64,000 bases of DNA from Candidatus Rifleibacteriota bacterium. GTDB lineage: Bacteria > Muiribacteriota > Ozemobacteria > Ozemobacterales > Ozemobacteraceae. Position numbers and translations under genes: made by a program. The notes beneath the pieces are model-generated. The model was not told the DNA's origin. It was given only the letters and a program-made list of their open reading frames with translations, and did not search any database. This document shows, in pieces, positions 42,945 to 49,051 of this stretch (position 1 is its first letter; each line of letters starts with the position of its first letter). Location: the NCBI GenBank assembly GCA_012517355.1, contig JAAYVD010000134.1, positions 167,734-231,733 of the forward strand, written 5' to 3'.

Positions 42945-44480
42945 ATGTTCGACTGGCGGGAATGGCTGCACCGGCTGAACTACCAGCCCCTGCTCTACTT
43001 CGACCACAACGCCACCACCCCGGTGGCCCCCGCGGTGCGGGCCGCCATGGCCGAGGCGCTGGCGGGCTGCTACGGCAACGCCTCCAGCCTGCACACGCTC
43101 GGCCGCACCTCGCGCGGCCTGGTCGAGACGGCCCGGCGCCAGGTGGCCGAGGGCCTGCATTGCCCGCCCGAGCGGGTCTTCTTCACCAGCGGCGGCACCG
43201 AGGGGAACAACACCGTCATCAAGGGGGTGTTCGCGGCCCGCGGCGGAGGCCACCTCGTCACCACGCAGATCGAGCACGAGTCGGTGCTCGGGGCCTGCCA
43301 CCAGGTCGAGGCCATGGGCGGCCGGGTCACCTTCCTGCCGGCCCACCCCGACGGCCGGGTGCGGGCCGCCGACGTGCGGGCGGCCCTCCGGCCCGACACC
43401 ATCCTGGTCTCGGTCATGCATGCCAACAACGAGACGGGGGCCATCCAGCCGATCGGAGAGATCGCCGCGGTGACGCGGGCGGCCGGGGTGCCGCTGCATA
43501 CCGACGCCGTGCAGAGTTACGGCAAGATCGCCACCGACGTCGATGCCCTGGGGGTCGAGTTCCTGACCCTGACCGCCCACAAGATCAACGGGCCCAAGGG
43601 CGCGGGGGCCCTCTACTGGCGAGGCACGACGCCCTTCCAGCCGCTCATCTTCGGCGGCGACCAGGAGCGGAAGCAGCGGGCGGGCACCGAGGGGGTCCAC
43701 CAGCTGGTGGGCCTGGGCGCCGCCGCCCGGCTCGCCGCCGGACGACGCGAGAGCGAGTTCCGGCGCCTGGCCGGCCTGCGCCGGACCCTGGTGACGGGCA
43801 TCCGCCGCCTGCACCCGGACGCCGTGATCAACGAGGCGGAACCCGGCCACCAGCTGCCCGGCACGGTCAACGTCTCCTTCCCGGGCAAAAGCGGGCTCCG
43901 GCTGCTTGCCGGCCTCGACTGCCACGAGATCGGCGTCTCGATCGGATCGGCCTGCACCGCCGACCGCATCGAACCCTCGCACGTCCTGCTCGGCATGGGC
44001 ATCCCCGAGGAACGCGCCCTGTCGACCATCCGGCTCAGCCTCGGTTCGACCAACAACCGCCTGTCGGTCCGGTTCTTCCTGTGGGCCCTCGAACGCGTGC
44101 TCCGCACCGACCCGCCCGGGTTCGCCTACCTCGACCCCCACCACCTCACCGCCGAGGTGATCCGTTCCCCCGCCACCTTCCTGGTCGACCTGCGCTTCCC
44201 GCACGAGCGCCTGCTGGCCCCGAGCATCCCCGGGGCCCGCCTGTGGTCGCCGTTCGGTTTCGAGCGGCACATCCCCGAAATTCCGCGCGACAAGCGGGTC
44301 ATCCTGATGTGCGCCACCGGCGTGCTGTCGACGGGGTCGGGCTACCGGCTGGCCAGCAGCGGCCACGGGGACGTCCGCGTGGTCTTCGGCGGCTACTCGG
44401 CCTGGCGCGGCCTCAATCCCGGCCTGGTCGAACGCCTGGCCGCCGAAGACGCCGCCGGGGGACGCCGGCCACAGGAGTAG
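42945..44480 (+). CDS. Cysteine desulfurase (NifS/IscS) fused to a rhodanese domain
   Basis: 511 residues. Residues about 15-390 are a class V aminotransferase fold of NifS type: FDHNATTPVAPAV, TSGGTEGNNTVI, HANNETGAIQP, PLP Lys213 in LTAHKINGPKGAG, and the persulfide Cys337 in SIGSACTAD. From about 398 a rhodanese-like domain follows (FLVDLRFPHERLLAPSIPGA) with active-site-type Cys456 in VILMCATGVLSTGSG and GGYSAWRG. The two domains together could pass sulfane sulfur directly from desulfurase to rhodanese. Radical SAM enzymes around it need iron-sulfur clusters, and some insert sulfur; either could be the client. The gene overlaps the convergent methyltransferase by 88 bases. Confidence 0.9.
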   Translation: MFDWREWLHRLNYQPLLYFDHNATTPVAPAVRAAMAEALAGCYGNASSLHTLGRTSRGLVETARRQVAEGLHCPPERVFFTSGGTEGNNTVIKGVFAARGGGHLVTTQIEHESVLGACHQVEAMGGRVTFLPAHPDGRVRAADVRAALRPDTILVSVMHANNETGAIQPIGEIAAVTRAAGVPLHTDAVQSYGKIATDVDALGVEFLTLTAHKINGPKGAGALYWRGTTPFQPLIFGGDQERKQRAGTEGVHQLVGLGAAARLAAGRRESEFRRLAGLRRTLVTGIRRLHPDAVINEAEPGHQLPGTVNVSFPGKSGLRLLAGLDCHEIGVSIGSACTADRIEPSHVLLGMGIPEERALSTIRLSLGSTNNRLSVRFFLWALERVLRTDPPGFAYLDPHHLTAEVIRSPATFLVDLRFPHERLLAPSIPGARLWSPFGFERHIPEIPRDKRVILMCATGVLSTGSGYRLASSGHGDVRVVFGGYSAWRGLNPGLVERLAAEDAAGGRRPQE

Positions 44481-45046
44481 AAGTGGTCGGTGTTCTCGAC
44501 GGTCACGTCGACGAATCCGGCCTGTTTGTACAAACGCCGGAGTTCGGCATCGGCGATCAGCACGTGGTTCTCGACCGCCCGGCCGGCCTTGCGGTGATGC
44601 TCGTCCAGCTGTTCCCGGTTCATGGAATGGGCGACGACCAGCCGGCCGCCGGGCCGGAGCAGTTGGAAGGAACGCGCGAACACCCGTTCCCCGTCGTCGA
44701 AGTGGGGGAAGGCATTGAAGACGATGACCAGCGTGAAGCTCCCCGGACGCAGGTTTTCCTCGGTGAAATCGCCGACCAGCAGGTCGCGGTGCGCGTGCTT
44801 GCGGCGGAACTGGGCGGCCATGCCGGGGGAGATGTCCATGCCGAGATACCGCCGCACGCCTTTCGCCTCCAGGAACGGGACCAGGATGCCGGTGCCGCAG
44901 CCGACGTCGAGCACCTGATCGGCCGGCCCGGGAGCAACCCGGTCGATGATGCGGCCGACCTGCTCGAAGTCGCTTGGGCGCTGGTAGCCGTCCCAGTGCG
45001 GGGCATGCCCGTCGAAGAACGTCCGCATGGTATTCATGCGGACCAT
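44393..45046 (-). CDS. Class I SAM-dependent methyltransferase (UbiE-like)
   Basis: About 217 residues; the start is one of three close ATGs (45046, 45037, 45028), none with a good site. The SAM pocket is VLDVGCGTGILVPFLEAKGV, then YLGMDISPGMAAQ and LVIVFNAFPHFDDG, the UbiE/COQ5-like pattern. LRPGGRLVVAHSMNREQLDE and the HxxxGxAVENH segment are characteristic of a small-molecule methyltransferase group. The last 25 residues are basic and Ala/Ser-rich, and their DNA is shared antiparallel with the end of the desulfurase fusion (88-base overlap). A role in tailoring the cluster's product is possible, but it is on the opposite strand. Confidence 0.82.
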   Translation of the reverse strand: MVRMNTMRTFFDGHAPHWDGYQRPSDFEQVGRIIDRVAPGPADQVLDVGCGTGILVPFLEAKGVRRYLGMDISPGMAAQFRRKHAHRDLLVGDFTEENLRPGSFTLVIVFNAFPHFDDGERVFARSFQLLRPGGRLVVAHSMNREQLDEHHRKAGRAVENHVLIADAELRRLYKQAGFVDVTVENTDHFYSCGRRPPAASSAARRSTRPGLRPRQAE

Positions 45047-45527
45047 CTTAGCCAAAGATGACGCCTTTGCCAACCAGACGACCGCGGGCGATCTTGACGC
45101 CAGAGACCAGGCTTCCCGATGACCATCGACGTCCGCGAACACCCCGACGCGTCGCTGGCCCGCTCCCGGGAAGTGCCCATCTCCTTCCTGGTCCGGGAGG
45201 GATTCGCCCCCCGTCACCCCACCCCCAGACCGGTTCGGATGCCCCCTGGCCGACCGGCCCCCGGTTCCCTCTCCGGCACGGAAAGACGGGATTGACGAGA
45301 AACCGCCCCGGACGGTGACCCGCCGGGGCGATGTTGGGGAACCGGGAAGGGACTGGGCCAATGGAGCAGGCTCGACACCAACCGCAGGATCGTTCCAACA
45401 GGACGACCACCCCCAACCGGTTCGCCCCGATGATACCACGCGCCCGCCCCGCCGGGAAAGCCCATCCCACGAGGGTCGCGATCGGTCAGCGAGAAAGGAA
45501 GGAACGGGCGGGGAGCCGCGTTTCCGC
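45047..45527. other. Intergenic stretch, mostly non-coding
   Basis: About 480 bases between the methyltransferase start and the end of the next minus-strand gene. Apart from the short acetyltransferase-like fragment on the plus strand (45119-45295) I see no credible gene, repeat or clear promoter. Confidence 0.45.
45119..45295 (+). pseudogene. Possible truncated GNAT acetyltransferase fragment
   Basis: A 58-codon frame begins MTIDVREHPDASLARSREVP followed by ISFLVREGF, which resembles the first 30 residues of GNAT-family acetyltransferases. After that the sequence turns into Pro/Arg-rich low complexity and stops, without any acetyl-CoA binding motif. It may be a remnant of a deleted gene or a chance likeness. 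Confidence 0.25.
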
Positions 45528-46913
45528 TCAGTCCCGGCCGAACCGGAGGCGGACCTCGGTCACCCCGGCCAATCCGTCCTTAACCAGCCCAGACCGCTCG
45601 GGAACCGGCAGCCAGGGACCGCGCCCGTATCGCACCAGGCACTGCCCGGCGCGAGGCCGGATCTGCCCGGCGAACAGGGGGCCGCGTCCCTCGAGGGAGG
45701 GGAGATGCGGCCGCAGCGGCCCGACCACCATCCAGGCCGGGATGACTCCCCATATGTAGCGCAGGTTCGGGGCCCGGGCATGCACCGACGGCACGACCTG
45801 GAAGCCGCCGACCGCCCCGACCGGCGACGTGGAAATACAGAGCACCCCTGGGTGGTTGGCCCGCACCTCGCCCCGGCCGGCATACTGCGAACCGCCGAAC
45901 CGGCCGACCGCCCCCACCGGGCGTTCCACGCGGCCGACCGCCACCGCGGTGCCGTCCGCGAAGGAGGCGGTGACCAGCCCCCCCACCCGGTTCGTCCAGC
46001 GGATCTCGCGCAGGGCCTTCGCGGGCGCCCGCGCCACCAGGACGAGCCGGTCGCCGATGGCCGGACGGTAGCCGGGGGGCATCGGGGCGGCAGCGCCGTT
46101 CCGTTCGACCAGGACCGGATCGCCCACGCAGGGGGCCCACTCCCGGCCGAACAGGCGCGAGCCGGCCGGCAGATCGGTGTAGATCGAGGTGGGGCTCGAG
46201 AAATACGACGGGACGTCGGCGGACGTCCTGTCGAGGAACTCGCGCGGCTGGAGGGTGAACAGGACGGCGTGCTTCCGACCCTGGGCGACCTTGACGTGGA
46301 CCGCGTTGACCGCGGTGGCAGCCACCGCACCGGCCGGAGCCCAGTCGGCGGCGGTGAACCCGGCGTCACCGGTCTCGCCCACCTGGCCGTCATCCGGCCG
46401 CAGCACGCTTCCCAGGCGGGTCCAGGTCGCCCCGCGATCGGCCGAGACCGCAATCGCCCCACCCACGCGGTTTTCGAGGCGAACCCGGAAGGCCTCGGAC
46501 GCAGGCCGGCCGCACCCCCCCGTAGGCAGCGCCGGGCAGGGGAAACGGCTGTTCCCTTCCCCGGCTCCCCCGACCGGCCCGGGTGCCAGAACCGGCCGAC
46601 AACGGCCAGGAATCGGCTCTCCCGCCTTCCCGACCGACACGATGTCGGAGGTGCCCCTTTGCCGCCACGGATGGCGGCGAGAAACGGCAGTTTCGCGCAC
46701 CGCAAAGGGGCCGACCGCCAGGGATCTCGAGGTGGGCCGCGGGCGGCACGAGGCCGTTTCCGCCGCGAACCCGGGGACCCCGACCAGGGCCAGGATCAGG
46801 GTCAGGGTCAAGGTCAAGGTCAAGGTCAAAGCCAGAACCTGGGCCAGGGCCTGGGTCAGGGCCGAGGCGGGACCCACCGTCGACAACGACACCGGCCACC
46901 CCGACCTCCTCAT
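45528..46913 (-). CDS. Secreted protein of unknown function carrying an in-frame dispersed repeat
   Basis: 461 residues; ATG 46913 overlaps the stop of the upstream gene (ATGA). The signal peptide is unusual: its core is a run of Leu-Thr pairs (LALTLTLTLTLTLILALVG) encoded by tandem hexamers. Residues about 69-95 (AVRETAVSRRHPWRQRGTSD) are the translation of dispersed repeat copy D. The remainder (residues about 115-461) is a beta-rich domain with YFSSPTSIYTDLPAG, FGREWAPCVGDPVLVERNG and NRVGGLVTASFADGTAVAVG; I do not recognise the family. The repeated GGxVxASFADGTAVAVG-like stretches suggest an extracytoplasmic binding or structural role. It forms a unit with the next two minus-strand genes upstream. 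Confidence 0.65.
   Translation of the reverse strand: MRRSGWPVSLSTVGPASALTQALAQVLALTLTLTLTLTLILALVGVPGFAAETASCRPRPTSRSLAVGPFAVRETAVSRRHPWRQRGTSDIVSVGKAGEPIPGRCRPVLAPGPVGGAGEGNSRFPCPALPTGGCGRPASEAFRVRLENRVGGAIAVSADRGATWTRLGSVLRPDDGQVGETGDAGFTAADWAPAGAVAATAVNAVHVKVAQGRKHAVLFTLQPREFLDRTSADVPSYFSSPTSIYTDLPAGSRLFGREWAPCVGDPVLVERNGAAAPMPPGYRPAIGDRLVLVARAPAKALREIRWTNRVGGLVTASFADGTAVAVGRVERPVGAVGRFGGSQYAGRGEVRANHPGVLCISTSPVGAVGGFQVVPSVHARAPNLRYIWGVIPAWMVVGPLRPHLPSLEGRGPLFAGQIRPRAGQCLVRYGRGPWLPVPERSGLVKDGLAGVTEVRLRFGRD
46629..46713. repeat. Structured dispersed repeat, copy D (inside a coding sequence)
   Basis: Reverse-orientation copy of the element at 61438-61520. The outer arms CCCCTTTGC (46654-46662) and GCAAAGGGG are perfect, the hairpin CCGCCA/TGGCGG is perfect, and the hairpin CCGACA/TGTCGG is perfect; the long hairpin has one mismatch. 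It lies in frame within the gene at 45528-46913 without introducing a stop. Confidence 0.85.
46795..46830. repeat. Hexanucleotide tandem repeat in a signal-peptide region
   Basis: Six consecutive hexamers, mostly gtcaag, from 46795 to 46830. On the minus strand they encode the repeated Leu-Thr of the signal peptide core of the gene at 45528-46913. Loss or gain of units by slippage would keep the frame and change the length of the hydrophobic core. Confidence 0.85.
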
Positions 46914-47458
46914 GTGTTGGCAGAGCCGATCGACAAAGCCTCCCCGAAACGGGCCACGGCTTGCAGGGCCCGCAGGTCGGCGGCCGCCCGGTCGAGGGTG
47001 TAGTCGCCGGTGATGTCGATCTCCTTGCGCAGGCGATAGGCCCGGAAGGTCATCTCGAACTGGGAGAATCCGCCGAGGGCGAGCACCAGCTTGACGAAGG
47101 CCGGGGTCAGCAGGCGGCCCACCTGGTCCGCGGGGATGTTCTGGACGACGAAGCGGTCGTCCAGGTCGGCCTGGCCGGTGGGAATGGTCGGGCACAGCCC
47201 CACCGCACCCAGAACCCGGTCGAGCCACGATCGGGGCCGCACCAGCAGAACCGTCGGCGGGGGCAGGAACACCTCGAACAGCAGTTCCTCGGGAAGGGTG
47301 AAATCGATCTTCCCCGGCAACCCGTCGAAGGTTCCGTAGAGGTGGGGGGCGACGCCGCCCTCCTGGCCCCGCAGCTGTTCCACCGCGTTCTCCAGGCCAA
47401 TCGTGCCGCCCAGCCGCTCCTGCAACCGTTCGAGAAACTCCCGCGGGGTGATGGACAT
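46910..47458 (-). CDS. Protein of unknown function
   Basis: 182 residues from ATG 47458. No signal peptide or transmembrane helix is evident. It is a mixed alpha/beta globular protein: MSITPREFLERLQERLGGTI at the start, then LFEVFLPPPTVLLVRPRSWL, RFVVQNIPADQVGRLLTPAF and FSQFEMTFRAYRLRKEIDIT, ending in helices. I recognise no family or catalytic motif. Its TGA overlaps the ATG of the secreted protein downstream, so they are co-translated; the gene at 47526-48455 precedes it by 67 bases. Confidence 0.65.
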   Translation of the reverse strand: MSITPREFLERLQERLGGTIGLENAVEQLRGQEGGVAPHLYGTFDGLPGKIDFTLPEELLFEVFLPPPTVLLVRPRSWLDRVLGAVGLCPTIPTGQADLDDRFVVQNIPADQVGRLLTPAFVKLVLALGGFSQFEMTFRAYRLRKEIDITGDYTLDRAAADLRALQAVARFGEALSIGSANT

Positions 47459-47525
47459 GGCCCCAGTCTACGCGTTCCGGGAAAGGATGCCAAGGCCCGG
47501 CCGACCCCGACCGACCGGGGCCCGG

Positions 47526-48455
47526 TCAGGGAACCCCGTCGAGAACCAGGAACCAGCTGCCATGCCGGTTTTCGTGCACCTCGCCCTCCCACTGGGAAGA
47601 CGGCGAGGCCAGGCGGCGATAGGCGGACTCGGTGAGGGGAAGGGTGGCAAACCCCGCAAAGGATCCGGGCTTCGCCTGGACCAGGTGATCGATGCGGAAC
47701 CGTCGTTCCGTCCCAGGTTCCAGGAACTCGACACGAAAGTCCGCCTGCAACCTCTTCCGCTCGGTGGCATCAGGGGCTGCCTCCGCCAGGACGGGAATCA
47801 AAGGCGAAGAGGGCGGTTGGAAGGTGCCCGAACCGACGCACTCCGAACCGCCGAACTCCCATTCGCCCGCCTTTCGGATGAGGTTTCTGCGTTCCGTGAC
47901 CCGCCACACGGTCCAGGTGGCCGCGGTCACCACCAATCGGGTCCGGCGCGGGGCATACCGGCTCCCGTCGAGGAGGCTCTTCAACGGGCTCAGGAGCGTT
48001 CCCAAATGTTTTGGAATCCGGTCCGGGGGATCGGTGAGGAGTCCGGGGGCGAGCACCAGGGTGGCGATGACCAACGCCGCCACCGCTCCGGCCTTGCGCC
48101 GGGTGACCCGGAGATGCCCCGCGAGGGTCGCCCAGGAGCCTGTGGACGTCGTCTCCGTGAAGGTTCCCGTGGAGCGTTCGGAGAAGGACGGCGAGGTTTC
48201 CTCCCATTCGTGCCGGCAGAACCGGCACCGGAAACGCTCCCGGTAGGTCCGGGAGTCGCGGGTGACGGTTCTCGCCCCGGGTTTGGTCGAGACCGGAACA
48301 TCCACCCGATCGTGGCTTTCGAGGGAACGGGCCTGCAGGATCCGGGCGAACCAGGCTCGACATCGGGGACAGCGTTCCGGGGCACCGAAGATCCAGCGCA
48401 CGAACACGAGGGTTCCGATCAACCCCAGCAACACCACGTAGGTGGGCAGCAGCAT
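47526..48455 (-). CDS. Membrane protein with zinc-ribbon-like cysteines
   Basis: 309 residues. TM1 is at the N-terminus (MLLPTYVVLLGLIGTLVFVR). A cytoplasmic part then carries CPRC and, about 50 residues on, CRFCRHEWEE, together a plausible zinc ribbon. TM2 follows (AGAVAALVIATLVLAPGLL), and then a domain of about 170 residues with EWEFGGSECVGSGTF and RRFRIDHLVQAKPGSFAGFA. I do not recognise the family. It heads a three-gene unit on the minus strand, divergent from the dehydratase-ketosynthase operon with 134 bases between. Confidence 0.65.
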   Translation of the reverse strand: MLLPTYVVLLGLIGTLVFVRWIFGAPERCPRCRAWFARILQARSLESHDRVDVPVSTKPGARTVTRDSRTYRERFRCRFCRHEWEETSPSFSERSTGTFTETTSTGSWATLAGHLRVTRRKAGAVAALVIATLVLAPGLLTDPPDRIPKHLGTLLSPLKSLLDGSRYAPRRTRLVVTAATWTVWRVTERRNLIRKAGEWEFGGSECVGSGTFQPPSSPLIPVLAEAAPDATERKRLQADFRVEFLEPGTERRFRIDHLVQAKPGSFAGFATLPLTESAYRRLASPSSQWEGEVHENRHGSWFLVLDGVP

Positions 48456-48526
48456 GGCTCCATCTTTTCCGAACCCGGGGCGGATGTCAAGAAGCAGGGG
48501 GACGCCGCGTCACCGCCCTCCCGTCC

Positions 48527-48555
48527 TTGCGCCGGCCGGGCGGTTCGGATAGGAT
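48527..48555 (+). promoter_or_regulatory. Candidate promoter of the ketosynthase-ACP operon
   Basis: TTGCGC (48527-48532) and TAGGAT (48550-48555) are separated by 17 bases. The first gene starts at 48590 after GGGGAGGAG. Confidence 0.45.
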
Positions 48556-48589
48556 GGTGGCACCTCGAACCGATCGAGGGGAGGAGATC

Positions 48590-49051
48590 ATGCGATTCTT
48601 CCTGATCGACCGCATCACCCGCTGGGAAGTGGGCAAGGCGGCCGAGGCCCGCAAGAACGTGGCGCTGAGCGAGGATTTCTTCGACGACCATTTCCCCCGC
48701 CGGCCGGTGATGCCGGGGGTCCTGATCATCGAGGGCATGGCCCAGCTGTCTGGTCTGCTGCTCGAAGCCAGCCTCCGCGAGCGGTTCGGGAAGAACGCCA
48801 AGGCCATCCTCACCATCCTGGACAAGGTCAAGTTCCGCGACCTGGTCAAGCCCGGCGAGACCCTCGTCTACACCACCGAGCTGACCTCCCTGAACGAGGT
48901 CAGCGGGAAGGTCTCGGTGCAGGCGACGCGCGAGGGCCGGCTGATCGCCGCCACCGGGATGGTCTTCTCATTCAAGGACGTCGACGACCCCACGCTCGAC
49001 GGAAAACGGCGCGCCCTGCTCGACCTGTGGCTGGGGAAGCATGACGCCTGA
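48590..49051 (+). CDS. FabZ-like 3-hydroxyacyl-ACP dehydratase (hotdog, active residues present)
   Basis: 153 residues from ATG 48590. The FabZ active-site segment is DDHFPRRPVMPGVLIIEGMA, with catalytic His34 and Glu48. The N-terminal MRFFLIDRITRWEVGKAAEA is shared with the later, inactive-looking hotdog protein, so the two are paralogues. The enzyme should remove water from 3-hydroxyacyl-ACP to give an enoyl chain. It is the first gene of the operon and overlaps the ketosynthase gene by 11 bases. Chain length and the number of cycles are unknown. Confidence 0.9.
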   Translation: MRFFLIDRITRWEVGKAAEARKNVALSEDFFDDHFPRRPVMPGVLIIEGMAQLSGLLLEASLRERFGKNAKAILTILDKVKFRDLVKPGETLVYTTELTSLNEVSGKVSVQATREGRLIAATGMVFSFKDVDDPTLDGKRRALLDLWLGKHDA

